This document shows positions 24,390 to 31,949 of a stretch of 40,702 nt of DNA, one piece after another. The translations under genes were made by a program, and so were the position numbers. Source of the DNA: CAYRFF01 sp964436125 (GTDB lineage Bacteria; Bacteroidota; Bacteroidia; Chitinophagales; Saprospiraceae); contig CAYTBT010000027.1 of the NCBI GenBank assembly GCA_964436125.1, positions 1 to 40,702 of the forward strand. Direction: 5' to 3'. The notes beneath the pieces were generated by a model. That model ran no database searches. It was not told where the DNA came from and saw nothing but the letters and a program-made list of their open reading frames with translations. The first letter of the stretch is position 1; each line of letters starts with the position of its first letter.

Positions 24390-24629
24390 ATGGGATTTTT
24401 ACCAGGTGGTTCAGAACTTATTCTCATTGTATTTGTCATTTTGCTTCTATTCGGAGGAAAGAAAATACCTGAACTTATGCGTGGACTCGGGAAGGGAATA
24501 CGTGAGTTTAACGGTGCTCGTGCAACGATAGAATCCGAGATTAAAGAAGGCATGAAAGAGCATGAGAAAGAAGAAAGAAATAGAAAGAAAGCTGAAAAAA
24601 TTAAGGCTTCTACTGAAGATAGTAAGTAG
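24390..24629 (+). CDS. tatA: Twin-arginine translocase TatA/E subunit
   Basis: A 79-residue Tat pore subunit. It has a short N terminus (MGFLPGGSE), one membrane helix (about residues 8-23, ELILIVFVILLLF), the conserved hinge FGGKKIPELMRGLGKGIREF, an amphipathic helix, and a charged tail (KEHEKEERNRKKAEK). The Gly-Lys-Lys-Pro-like hinge and length are right for TatA. TatC is not in the window. The hydrolase gene downstream begins inside this gene, overlapping 68 bases in another frame. Confidence 0.93.
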   Translation: MGFLPGGSELILIVFVILLLFGGKKIPELMRGLGKGIREFNGARATIESEIKEGMKEHEKEERNRKKAEKIKASTEDSK

Positions 24630-25995
24630 TGTTTTAATTCTTTTCCCCGGCTTTTCACTTGCTCAGTATCCGGCATATTATGTCGATACTCTAGATATCG
24701 GATCATTCAAGCAGCCGCTTATCATTGAATTTATCAGTTCCGATACCTTGTACTATTATAATCCATTCGGAGGTATTGTAAAGGAAGCTTATTCCTACGA
24801 TAGAAGGGGCGATACAATAAGGATTTCCAATAAAGAAAACTCTTATACAACTTATTTCCTCGGTGATACGCTCTGTGGCACCTTCATTATTTACGATATA
24901 TCCATGCTTAAAGTGGATTCAAGGCCGAGCTCCATAACGCGACCTCAGCTTCCGCAAATGCCCTTGCCATACACACAGAAAGATGTCCGGTTTAAAAGTA
25001 ATCTTGATTCTATCTATTTAGGTGGAACACTCACACTTCCACAGCAGATGGATGACAATACACCTTGCCTTGTATTTGTCTCCGGTTCAGGTGCTCAAGA
25101 CAGGAATGAATCAATGTTAAATCACAAGCCATTCCTCGTTCTAGCCGACTACCTCGCACGACACGGAATTGCAAGTCTGCGTTATGATGACCGCGGTGTG
25201 GGAGAATCAGAAGGAAATTTTGTCGGCTCGACTATCAATACTTTTGCCCAAGATGCTGCCGGAGCCTTAAAATATCTCCGTCAACTTCATATATTCTCCG
25301 CGATTGGTTTACTCGGTCACAGTGAAGGAGCAATGATTGCATCACAGTTGTGCCGCAATCCGGACAATGCCGATTTCTATATCCTTATAGGTGCTCCGGC
25401 AGTAGCAATCGACACATTAATGTACGTGCAATCCAAACTCGTTATGCAGTCAATGGACATGAAGCAGAGCACTGCCGATGCAACGCTAGCATTCAATATG
25501 CAGGTCTATAAATTATTACAAAAAGATATATCGATGGACAGTCTGCCTGAATATCTCGATCCACTCATTAAAGAATTCCGCAATTCCCTCGACTCTACTG
25601 AGAGAAACAAACCGGAAAATAGTGCTATGAGACTTTATTTTAAAGTAGCAAGCACCTTTTCCAATGATTATATGCATTCTTTCTTCACATTCCCTGCTGA
25701 TAAGAACTTTACATATATGCAAGATCCTGTTCTCGCAATCTACGGCGGAAAAGATGTTCAAGTTCCGGCTGATCTCAATGCACCCGCATTAAATAAACAA
25801 CTGGAAAAAGCACCTACGGATTCTTATAAGATTATCACATTTCCGGATTGTAATCACCTTATGCAAGCTGCGACAACCGGGAGTCCGGCGGAGTATATTT
25901 TCATAGAGACAACTATTGAACCCAAGGTTTTAAAAACAATCGGAGAATGGATTGAGAATCTGGATTTAAAGCACGAGGGAATGCAGCAAGAATAA
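24562..25995 (+). CDS. Exported alpha/beta hydrolase (serine aminopeptidase-like)
   Basis: A 477-residue alpha/beta hydrolase with the nucleophile elbow GHSEGA near residue 254. The acid is in AIYGGKDVQVP and the histidine in FPDCNHLM, giving a plausible Ser/Asp/His triad; SGSGAQDRNESM supplies the oxyanion region. The only ATG ahead of the signal sequence is at 24562, inside tatA. It gives a long basic n-region (MRKKKEIERKLKKLR), then LLLKIVSSVLILFPGFSLAQ with a cleavage site after Ala. The overlap with tatA is 68 bases. An extra N-terminal domain of about 120 residues precedes the hydrolase core, as in a group of secreted Bacteroidota hydrolases. Substrate unknown. Confidence 0.85.
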   Translation: MRKKKEIERKLKKLRLLLKIVSSVLILFPGFSLAQYPAYYVDTLDIGSFKQPLIIEFISSDTLYYYNPFGGIVKEAYSYDRRGDTIRISNKENSYTTYFLGDTLCGTFIIYDISMLKVDSRPSSITRPQLPQMPLPYTQKDVRFKSNLDSIYLGGTLTLPQQMDDNTPCLVFVSGSGAQDRNESMLNHKPFLVLADYLARHGIASLRYDDRGVGESEGNFVGSTINTFAQDAAGALKYLRQLHIFSAIGLLGHSEGAMIASQLCRNPDNADFYILIGAPAVAIDTLMYVQSKLVMQSMDMKQSTADATLAFNMQVYKLLQKDISMDSLPEYLDPLIKEFRNSLDSTERNKPENSAMRLYFKVASTFSNDYMHSFFTFPADKNFTYMQDPVLAIYGGKDVQVPADLNAPALNKQLEKAPTDSYKIITFPDCNHLMQAATTGSPAEYIFIETTIEPKVLKTIGEWIENLDLKHEGMQQE

Positions 25996-26236
25996 ATAGT
26001 AGTGGATATCCTACGATAGGTAATGGTCAATTTCAACACAATTACATCGGTTTTTTAATTATTTACGTCTTCAATGATGCATTTATTTATAAGTCACATA
26101 GACAGTGACTGAGGAATCCATCTCAAGAGCTTTACGCACCTTGTCCTACGCATTATCTCGCATTATTCTACTCATAACCTCTATTGACCGCTTCTATTAT
26201 CCGATAGAGTCACAATGTTTTCTTCAACACTGATGA

Positions 26237-26300
26237 AAATTATACTTCATCAACTATCTCTGCAGCTCATTTAATAAAGCTTCTATCAATACTGTGCTAT
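26237..26300 (-). pseudogene. Remnant of a gene 3' end, repeated at 30420-30480
   Basis: On the minus strand it reads SDSHSTVLIEALLNELQR and then a stop. A related fragment near 30420-30480 reads EVHGTLLVEALFNELQR and a stop, and both continue past the stop with LMKYN-coding DNA. I do not recognise the parent gene. The shared non-coding tail shows that DNA, not just protein, was copied. Confidence 0.55.
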
Positions 26301-26338
26301 GCGAGTCACTATAAATTTTATAAAATTATCAAGCAATG

Positions 26339-26370
26339 TTTGGTAATGTCGGAATGTTTAAATTCCTTTG
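26339..26370 (+). promoter_or_regulatory. Candidate promoter of the trpL-trpB unit
   Basis: TTTG (26339-26342), 20 bases, then TTCCTTTG (26363-26370), one mismatch from TAnnTTTG. Initiation near 26376 would put the leader-peptide ATG (26392) about 16 bases downstream, a good fit for an attenuator. Confidence 0.45.
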
Positions 26371-26391
26371 ACCCAGAACAAAAGATTAAAA

Positions 26392-26451
26392 ATGATTTCA
26401 AATCTAAAAAAGTGGTGGCTTTCAGATAAACTTTCGATCCGGAGGATTTAG
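26392..26451 (+). CDS. trpL: trp operon leader peptide with tandem Trp codons
   Basis: A 19-residue open frame, MISNLKKWWLSDKLSIRRI, ending in TAG at 26449-26451. Residues 8 and 9 are adjacent TGG codons (26413-26418), a strong enrichment in so short a peptide and the hallmark of tryptophan attenuation. Its last codons (26439-26448) form one arm of the antiterminator, so ribosome position decides which RNA fold is made. It is too small to be found by ordinary gene callers. The start has no clear Shine-Dalgarno site (AAAAGATTAAAA precedes it), which is usual in this phylum. Confidence 0.85.
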   Translation: MISNLKKWWLSDKLSIRRI

Positions 26452-26511
26452 AGCTACACTTTGTATAGGTAATAGATAAACGAAGCTGCGAGCAATCCTC
26501 GCGGCTTTTTT
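26439..26511 (+). promoter_or_regulatory. Trp attenuator: antiterminator and intrinsic terminator
   Basis: Two exclusive folds. The terminator is 26484-26492 paired with 26498-26506 (AGCTGCGAG with CTCGCGGCT, one G-U), a 5-base loop, then TTTTTT (26506-26511). The antiterminator is 26439-26448 (CCGGAGGATT) paired with 26494-26504 (AATCCTC-G-CGG), ten pairs with one bulged G, using up the loop and right arm of the terminator. A ribosome stalled at the Trp codons leaves 26439-26448 free, so transcription continues; one that reaches the TAG masks it, so transcription stops. Confidence 0.85.
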
Positions 26512-26663
26512 ATGCTCAATTTTAAAAAATGAAGACCATGTACATCATCTATTTCACAAGCTATTTCTGGCAGTGCTTACTGCCTGTATATCACTATTTA
26601 TCACGTAAAGAAACCGATTCTTAATACACAAAGCATACAATAATTAACTACAAAATAAATAAC

Positions 26664-27872
26664 ATGAATACAATAAATACAATAGCAGAAACCACAAGAG
26701 TACAAGTGAATCCCATAGAGGAAATGTTAAATTTTACCGGCACCTATGGGGAATTTGGTGGTGCTTATGTCCCGGAAGTCCTTGCAGAGAAACTAGCAGG
26801 GCTCTCAGATTTCTTTGAATCCGAAGTACGGAAGCCCGATTTCAGGAACGAGTTTGTTCATTATCTGAAATCATACGTAGGCAGGCCATCACCCCTATTC
26901 AAAGCTAGTAATCTGAGTAGTGAAATCGGGGCCGATATTTACTTGAAAAGAGAAGACCTGAACCATACCGGTGCGCATAAAATCAATAATGCTATAGGGC
27001 AGATTCTTCTTGCCAAGCGGATGGGCGCACAGGAAATTATCGCAGAAACCGGAGCGGGACAACACGGTGTAGCAACCGCAACCGCCGCAGCACTATTTAA
27101 CATCCCATGTAAAGTCTTTATGGGGGCGGTAGATGTAGAACGACAAGCATTAAATGTCAAAAGGATGAAGCTTTTAGGAGCACAAGTTATCCCGACAGAT
27201 GAAGGTCGAGCAACACTGAAGGACGCAGTCGATGCAGCACTGGGCTATTATATCAATAATCCCGAGGCATTTTACCTCTTGGGCTCACAAGTGGGGCCAC
27301 ATCCATATCCCAAGATGGTTGGATATTTTCAGAGTGTGATAGGCCGGGAAGCCATGCAACAGATTTTAAATGCCGAAGGACGGTTGCCGGAAGGGATATT
27401 TGCATGTGTAGGCGGTGGTTCCAATGCCATAGGTATCTTCAGTGCTTTCTTAGCGGAAGCCGATGTTAAACTCTACGGTGCAGAAGGTGGTGGGCAGAAT
27501 AAACCATTGCAGACTGCAGCAACACTTTCCTACGGTCGGCCCGCTGTTTTCCAGGGTACATTTTCTTACTGTCTGACAGATGGGGAAGGGACTCCGCAGG
27601 CATCCGAGTCTATTGCAGCCGGCCTCGATTATCCGGGTATAAGTCCTCAACACGCCTACCTGAAGGAAACAGGAAGGGCAATTTACGCACCGATTCCAGA
27701 TTCCGAGGCAATTGAGGCCTATAAACTCCTTACGCGGCTTGAAGGTATTCAGCCGGCAATCGAGTCTAGCCATGCTGTGGCAATGGCCGTAAAACAACTC
27801 AAGAATACCGGCAAACTTGCAATTATCAATATTTCCGGTCGAGGCGATAAAGATATTTCAAGAGATATCTGA
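26664..27872 (+). CDS. trpB: Tryptophan synthase beta subunit
   Basis: TrpB joins indole and serine to make tryptophan, using pyridoxal phosphate. The 402-residue protein has the cofactor lysine in HTGAHKINNAIGQ near residue 104, the catalytic AETGAGQHGVATA segment near 125, the glycine-rich phosphate site VGGGSNAIGIF near 255, and the C-terminal NISGRGDKD. The N terminus (about 25 extra residues before GTYGEFGGAYVPE) is slightly long. It stands alone here: no other trp gene is in the window, the leader attenuator precedes it by about 150 bases and a terminator follows it, so the attenuator appears to control trpB by itself. Confidence 0.96.
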   Translation: MNTINTIAETTRVQVNPIEEMLNFTGTYGEFGGAYVPEVLAEKLAGLSDFFESEVRKPDFRNEFVHYLKSYVGRPSPLFKASNLSSEIGADIYLKREDLNHTGAHKINNAIGQILLAKRMGAQEIIAETGAGQHGVATATAAALFNIPCKVFMGAVDVERQALNVKRMKLLGAQVIPTDEGRATLKDAVDAALGYYINNPEAFYLLGSQVGPHPYPKMVGYFQSVIGREAMQQILNAEGRLPEGIFACVGGGSNAIGIFSAFLAEADVKLYGAEGGGQNKPLQTAATLSYGRPAVFQGTFSYCLTDGEGTPQASESIAAGLDYPGISPQHAYLKETGRAIYAPIPDSEAIEAYKLLTRLEGIQPAIESSHAVAMAVKQLKNTGKLAIINISGRGDKDISRDI

Positions 27873-27895
27873 AGCCACTGATCAAGGTGATTCAC

Positions 27896-27928
27896 GCGGG
27901 GCTCTTGGAAAGAGAGTCCCGCATTTTT
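27896..27928 (+). terminator. Intrinsic terminator after trpB
   Basis: Arms 27896-27906 and 27912-27922 pair (GCGGGGCTCTT with GAGAGTCCCGC, two G-U) around GGAAA, followed by A and five T (27924-27928). It lies 24 bases after the trpB stop and confirms that trpB is the last gene of its transcript. Confidence 0.8.
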
Positions 27929-28022
27929 ACATAAGTTTCCACTTTTATGACGTGACATCTCCGATGCACAGGAGGATTATTATGCCGCCGATTTGCGCAA
28001 AGCAAAACACATATTGAAATCA

Positions 28023-28952
28023 TTATAAGACACTTACCACAAAAAATAATATGTCGGTGAATGCAGGAGTAAAAAGTAAAGGAAGGGGTAAAAGCAGTAT
28101 AAGCCAGGTCCAAAGCCTACCGAAGCGTTTTACAATATCCGGCCTCCTTCTTTCCAGGTATTTTTCGAGACAAACGGATATCCCCTGAAGCAAAAAATAA
28201 CCGAGAGGCCTTCCAAATCCGGATTGTACCGGTAAAGTAATTGCTATTTCATGGAATAAGCCGGAAACGATAAAAGTCACCATCAAAGCCAAGGCCTTAC
28301 TTGCTTTAGTTCTTTTCCAAAGCGGTTTAAATATACTAGCTGAAGTCATTTCCACAAAAGCTGTATTCCAACGAAATCCCCAGAATTTAGCCAGCGTCCT
28401 AGCACGCCAGGGAAAATAAAATAAAGGTTTCACCGGAAAGCCCAATACAAGCCAAAAAATCCTTAAAAAGCTTAACAAGCCAAAATGAAACAATAAACTG
28501 ATTCCTATCAATGCCAATATCCAGCTGAGAAAATAATTAAATTGGGAGGCTAAACTATATTGACATAAAAGGATAAACAAATAGCCAATAATAACATTTA
28601 ACACACCGATAAAAAATGCCCTAAGTGGAAATTTTATCTTTTCCCTTCTGCTTCGGAAAGTTTCAGGAGTCATTCCAACCCAAAACCAGGAAAAACAAAT
28701 CCATCGATAAAAGGGTAATGGCTTTCCGGAGTTAATGTAAACTACCGTTTTCATAGCCATAAACAGTCCGCCTACCAATAACAGCATCCGCACCAGTGGA
28801 AGAGAAAACGACCGGCTTATCCAGAAAGAAACAGTCACAGCAAGAAATACATTGATCCACCCTATGGAAATAGCAATACCATAGCTCATCCGTTTTATAA
28901 AGAACCCACATACAGTAAGGTAAATCAACAATATAAAAAACAACCACAGCAT
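28023..28952 (-). CDS. MBOAT-family acyltransferase (wax-synthase-like)
   Basis: A 309-residue integral membrane protein with about eight hydrophobic segments. The wax-synthase-type MBOAT domain appears as TLAKFWGFRWNTAF near residue 190 and VSGLFHEIAI near residue 245, where the histidine is the family catalytic residue. Such enzymes move acyl chains to an alcohol or sugar hydroxyl within the membrane. The gene is the second of a two-gene unit: the small membrane protein upstream ends 10 bases before it. A GbsR-type regulator and an operator-like palindrome precede the unit. Donor and acceptor are unknown; wax esters or glycolipids are possible. Confidence 0.82.
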   Translation of the reverse strand: MLWLFFILLIYLTVCGFFIKRMSYGIAISIGWINVFLAVTVSFWISRSFSLPLVRMLLLVGGLFMAMKTVVYINSGKPLPFYRWICFSWFWVGMTPETFRSRREKIKFPLRAFFIGVLNVIIGYLFILLCQYSLASQFNYFLSWILALIGISLLFHFGLLSFLRIFWLVLGFPVKPLFYFPWRARTLAKFWGFRWNTAFVEMTSASIFKPLWKRTKASKALALMVTFIVSGLFHEIAITLPVQSGFGRPLGYFLLQGISVCLEKYLERRRPDIVKRFGRLWTWLILLLPLPLLFTPAFTDILFFVVSVL

Positions 28953-28962
28953 TATTTCAACT

Positions 28963-29385
28963 TTATATGGTCATATATCGGAATACAATAAAAATATATA
29001 TCATAGACAAAAAGATAAACGTGGCATCCAGTAAGTATTCTCCAATCCTATAAATTCTCCCATCAGGAAAACTGCTTCGATCGAAATAAAAAAATTGTAA
29101 AATGACCCTGGCTACCCAATAGAGTGCGGCATAAATAGCCACAAACATCCCAATAGGGCTTTTGTCAATTAATTCCTCCGTACAAAAAAGGCTTACGAGG
29201 CCCAACCAAATATTTGTACAAAAAATATAAGCAGCGTAAACCCAGAACATTTGCCTAAGCAGTGGTTCTACATTCCCTAATCCCTGTTTCCATCCCATCA
29301 CTCGCGGCAATATCAAACTGCCTAAAGCTATTGCAATCTGACTTATCCCTCCAATCTTTAAAACAAGCAGTAAATAGAATTTCAT
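28963..29385 (-). CDS. Small four-helix membrane protein of unknown function
   Basis: A 140-residue protein with four predicted membrane segments (about 8-27, 49-67, 80-103, 118-137). I start at ATG 29385 (MKFYLLLVLKIGGISQIAI); a TTG nine bases farther up overlaps the operator palindrome and is unlikely. No family is recognised with certainty; the TM pattern and the charged loop FYFDRSSFPDGRIYRIGEYLLD near the third helix are the main marks. It precedes the MBOAT gene by ten bases and is surely co-transcribed with it, so it may help that acyltransferase. Confidence 0.75.
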   Translation of the reverse strand: MKFYLLLVLKIGGISQIAIALGSLILPRVMGWKQGLGNVEPLLRQMFWVYAAYIFCTNIWLGLVSLFCTEELIDKSPIGMFVAIYAALYWVARVILQFFYFDRSSFPDGRIYRIGEYLLDATFIFLSMIYIFIVFRYMTI

Positions 29386-29386
29386 A

Positions 29387-29408
29387 ATTTTCAATAATTT
29401 TTGAAATG
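29387..29408. promoter_or_regulatory. Operator-like palindrome before the membrane-protein/MBOAT unit
   Basis: TTTCAA-TAATTT-TTGAAA (29389-29406) lies directly upstream of the ATG at 29385. It has the same half-sites and 6-base spacing as the palindrome at 29962-29983, suggesting one regulator (the GbsR protein between them) controls both. Confidence 0.6.
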
Positions 29409-29422
29409 TCGATGTAAAAAAA

Positions 29423-29935
29423 TTAAGTAAAGATTTTCAATAACTTTCGATATAACCAATTGCGATCCGACATGATAAATTTTTGAAGTGCCTTGTCAAT
29501 ATTCTGTGAAAATTCATTTATCTCACCGGTCACTTTTTTAAATTCCTTTACTGCTTCTTTATCACTTGCTTTACCTTCTTGCACTATTTGCACTTTCTTC
29601 AAGGTCTTTAAGATTGGAGCTACTTCCCGTTTTCTCCTTTCTATACTCACCTGCCTGGCAAGGGCCAGAATATCTTTTTCAGCTACAAAGTAATCTTTCC
29701 TGCTTTCCGGTACATACTCTTTATATATGATGCCCCAATCTATCAAGGCCCTAATGTTCATATTAGCACTTCCTCTTGAAATATGCAGAGCTTCCATAAT
29801 TTCATCCGTATTGAGTGGATCGGGAGAAACCAACAATAAGGCATGGATCTGCCCCATCACTTTATTGATTCCCCAACTAGACCCTAATTGACCCCATGAA
29901 TGAATGAAGGTTCTTCTTGCTTCTTGTAATTCCAT
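29423..29935 (-). CDS. GbsR/MarR family transcriptional regulator
   Basis: A 170-residue winged-helix protein of the GbsR branch of MarR. The N terminus RTFIHSWGQLGSSWGINKVMGQIHALLL is typical. It is followed by the helix-turn-helix PLNTDEIMEALHISRGSANMNIRALIDWGII and then a long C-terminal helix for dimerisation. I choose the ATG at 29935, five codons inside the longest frame, because a perfect -7 box (29940-29947) would place transcription start at this codon, implying a leaderless or near-leaderless mRNA. Two palindromes flank it, one in its own promoter and one just downstream before the MBOAT unit. It probably represses itself, the DCC gene and the MBOAT pair. Confidence 0.9.
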   Translation of the reverse strand: MELQEARRTFIHSWGQLGSSWGINKVMGQIHALLLVSPDPLNTDEIMEALHISRGSANMNIRALIDWGIIYKEYVPESRKDYFVAEKDILALARQVSIERRKREVAPILKTLKKVQIVQEGKASDKEAVKEFKKVTGEINEFSQNIDKALQKFIMSDRNWLYRKLLKIFT

Positions 29936-29939
29936 AGGG

Positions 29940-29970
29940 CAAAGATACAATGAGATAATCGATTTTCAAA
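29940..29970 (-). promoter_or_regulatory. Promoter of the GbsR-type gene
   Basis: Minus strand TTTG (29970-29967), 19 bases, TATCTTTG (29947-29940): both boxes match the Bacteroidota consensus exactly. The -33 box is inside the palindrome 29962-29983, so a bound regulator would block it. Confidence 0.65.
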
Positions 29971-29983
29971 TTTTATTGAAAAT
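29962..29983. promoter_or_regulatory. Operator-like palindrome in the gbsR-DCC intergenic region
   Basis: ATTTTCAA-N6-TTGAAAAT, eight-base half-sites that match exactly. It overlaps the gbsR -33 box on the minus strand and lies between the -33 position and the -7 box of the divergent DCC gene on the plus strand (TATATTTG at 29988-29995), a classic place for repression of both. Confidence 0.65.
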
Positions 29984-29987
29984 TTCA

Positions 29988-29995
29988 TATATTTG
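29988..29995 (+). promoter_or_regulatory. -7 box of the DCC-family gene
   Basis: TATATTTG is a full TAnnTTTG match. Its -33 region (TTTT near 29963) is weak and inside the operator. Initiation near 30001 leaves about 15 bases before ATG 30016. Confidence 0.5.
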
Positions 29996-30015
29996 CGAAA
30001 GCAAATTCTATAGTG

Positions 30016-30420
30016 ATGGGGATTATTCTTTTTGACGGCGTATGTAATTTATGCAATGGAGCGGTTCAGTTTATTTTAAAACGTGACCCGAGTGAATATT
30101 TTAAATTTGCATCATTACAGTCAGATTATGCCGAAAAATTAATGGCTGAACGCGGCATAGAAAGAAAAGTAGGGAATTCCACCTTGATATTAATTGAAAA
30201 CGGAGAATGGTATTTCCGATCTACTGCAGCTTTAAGAATCTGTGGACATTTATCGGGGGCATGGAGAATCTGTTACCTGTTTCTGGCAATCCCTAGGTTT
30301 ATCCGCGATGGCCTTTATGATTATATTTCGCGTCATCGCAATAAATGGTTTGGTAAAAGAGAACAATGTATGGTTCCTGATCAATCTGTTAAGCATAGAT
30401 TTCTAGGCATCTCTGAATAA
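30016..30420 (+). CDS. DCC-family thiol-disulfide oxidoreductase (DUF393)
   Basis: A 134-residue protein of the DCC family. The signature IILFDGVCNLCNGAVQFILKRD at residues 3-24 holds the C-x-x-C active site in the D-G-x-C-x-L-C context, followed by FKFASLQSDYAEKLM. The C-terminal half has YLFLAIPRFIRDGLYDYISRHRNKWFGKREQC, which is also standard. I start at ATG 30016 rather than the GTG just before. A thioredoxin-like redox function is assumed for the family. It is divergent from the GbsR-type gene and shares an operator-like palindrome with it. Confidence 0.9.
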   Translation: MGIILFDGVCNLCNGAVQFILKRDPSEYFKFASLQSDYAEKLMAERGIERKVGNSTLILIENGEWYFRSTAALRICGHLSGAWRICYLFLAIPRFIRDGLYDYISRHRNKWFGKREQCMVPDQSVKHRFLGISE

Positions 30421-30640
30421 AATTATACTTCATCAACTATCTCTGTAGCTCATTAAATAGAGCTTCTACCAATAATGTGCCATGAACTTCTGTGGCAGAG
30501 AAGTTCTTTAAAGATCCTTCGGTACAGGTCAAGACTATGAGCTCTTAATTTTCAGCAACAAGTCGTCTCTGAAGATGCCTGCCTAAAAGTCCCGTTTCAC
30601 CGGAGACAATATTTTTTTCTTATCCATGGTTTTATCTTTT
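30420..30640 (-). pseudogene. Decayed fragments of one or two genes
   Basis: On the minus strand 30560-30630 reads VSGETGLLGRHLQRRLVAEN and then a stop, resembling the NAD-binding start of an NmrA/epimerase-type Rossmann protein (G-x-x-G-x-x-G). In the same frame after the stop comes ELIVLTCTEGSLKNFSATEVHGTLLVEALFNELQR and a stop. The C-terminal piece matches the fragment at 26237-26300. The parent gene is not recognised with certainty; the stretch has lost its middle and carries at least one in-frame stop. Confidence 0.5.
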
Positions 30641-30665
30641 GCTACTTGCTATTGTACCGATGACA

Positions 30666-31949
30666 TTAATTATCTATTCTGGTAACAAGAATTTTATCTA
30701 TGCGTAAGCCGTCCTTATCGAGCACCTCCAACTCATAGCCATCAAGCTGAACCTTTTGACCAATTTTAGGGAGTTCATTGGTCATGTAAATAACGAGTCC
30801 TGCGACTGTAGTAAACTTGTCGTACTGGTCGTCCGTAAAGTCCAAATCAAAATACTTGGCAAATTCAATGATGGAATATTGGCCATCAACGAGCCAGGTA
30901 TTTTTATCTCTCTTATTTATTTCATAATCTTCTTGATTACTTTCGGTGGCTTCACCTACAAGAGCATCCAGTATATCATCCATAGTTACCATGCCTTGAA
31001 TAGTTCCGTATTCATCGACAACGATGCCGTAGTGTAATTTTTCTTGCTTAAATTGTTCCAAAACTCTATAAGCATATGCGTTCTCATTAAAAAAGAGCGG
31101 TTCTATGATAAAATTCTTCAGGTGAAACTCTTTTTCGGAATTTTCAGGAGAAAACAAGTCCTTGATTAATACAATTCCTATAAAGTCGTCCAGACTGTCG
31201 CTTTTGGACACCGGATAAGCAGAGTGTTTAGCATTATCTATCTTCTGTTTAATAGTTTCTAGGTTATCATTGACATTGAAAAAGACAAGGTCTCTTCTAT
31301 GGGTATACAGAGTTTTTACCCTTCTGTCCCCGAGCTCAAATACTCGATTGACAATATTCTGTTCAATGTCTAGGATTTCCCCACCTTCTGCACTTTTTTT
31401 AATTATTGATTTTATTTCTTCTTCTGTAATAGTTTTGTCGGATCGGATTTTTATACCGAAGATCCTGAGCAAAAAATTATTGGAAGCAGTGAGTAGCCAG
31501 ACGAATGGTGAAGTAATTACCGATAACATTTTCATCGGTCTGGAAAAAAACTTAATGATGGTTTCTGGAAAGGTCATACCGATTCTTTTCGGTAATAATT
31601 CACCCAGCAGTATGGAAATGAAGGTAATGAAAATCACAATGATTCCCGTGGAGATCTGTGAAGCATAAGGAGCCAAGAAACTGATCTGTTGAATAAAGCC
31701 TATCACATATTTAGTTAAGTTGTCTCCACTGTACACACCTAGCAAGATTCCGATTAAAGTAATCCCAATCTGGACAGTGGAAAGAAATTTTGTTGGGCTT
31801 TTAGCAAGTTCAAGTGCTGCCTTGGCACCTTGGTTTCCTTTGTTTCTTGCGTTTTCGAGCTTAAACTTTTTTGATGAAACTAATGCCATTTCGGACATAG
31901 CAAATATCCCATTCAGAAGGACTAAAACGAGTATGATAAGAAATTCCAT
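30666..31949 (-). CDS. Hemolysin/CNNM-type transporter with CBS pair (HlyC/CorC family)
   Basis: A 427-residue protein with an N-terminal DUF21 membrane domain (four segments, residues 1-190, beginning MEFLIILVLVLLNGIFAMSEMALVSSKK). A CBS pair follows (about 210-330, VKTLYTHRRDLVFFNVND and FHLKNFIIEPLFFNENAY, then DEYGTIQGMVTMDDILDALVGE), then a C-terminal CorC/HlyC domain (about 345-427). Proteins of this type are linked to divalent cation (Mg, Co) export or regulation; the old name hemolysin is misleading. It stands alone. A -7 box (32065-32072) lies about 115 bases upstream. Confidence 0.93.
   Translation of the reverse strand: MEFLIILVLVLLNGIFAMSEMALVSSKKFKLENARNKGNQGAKAALELAKSPTKFLSTVQIGITLIGILLGVYSGDNLTKYVIGFIQQISFLAPYASQISTGIIVIFITFISILLGELLPKRIGMTFPETIIKFFSRPMKMLSVITSPFVWLLTASNNFLLRIFGIKIRSDKTITEEEIKSIIKKSAEGGEILDIEQNIVNRVFELGDRRVKTLYTHRRDLVFFNVNDNLETIKQKIDNAKHSAYPVSKSDSLDDFIGIVLIKDLFSPENSEKEFHLKNFIIEPLFFNENAYAYRVLEQFKQEKLHYGIVVDEYGTIQGMVTMDDILDALVGEATESNQEDYEINKRDKNTWLVDGQYSIIEFAKYFDLDFTDDQYDKFTTVAGLVIYMTNELPKIGQKVQLDGYELEVLDKDGLRIDKILVTRIDN

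Larger units (their letters stand above)
25996..26391. other. Spacer upstream of the trp leader, with gene debris
   Basis: About 400 bases with no intact gene. It contains the decayed fragment at 26237-26300 and, at its end, the trp promoter (26339-26370). The part 26040-26230 has stop codons in all frames I followed. Confidence 0.5.

Noticed and set aside
29436..29451. Third GbsR operator (TTTCAATAACTTTCGA)
   Set aside because: Only one half-site matches and it lies in the regulator's coding end (RKLLKIFT).
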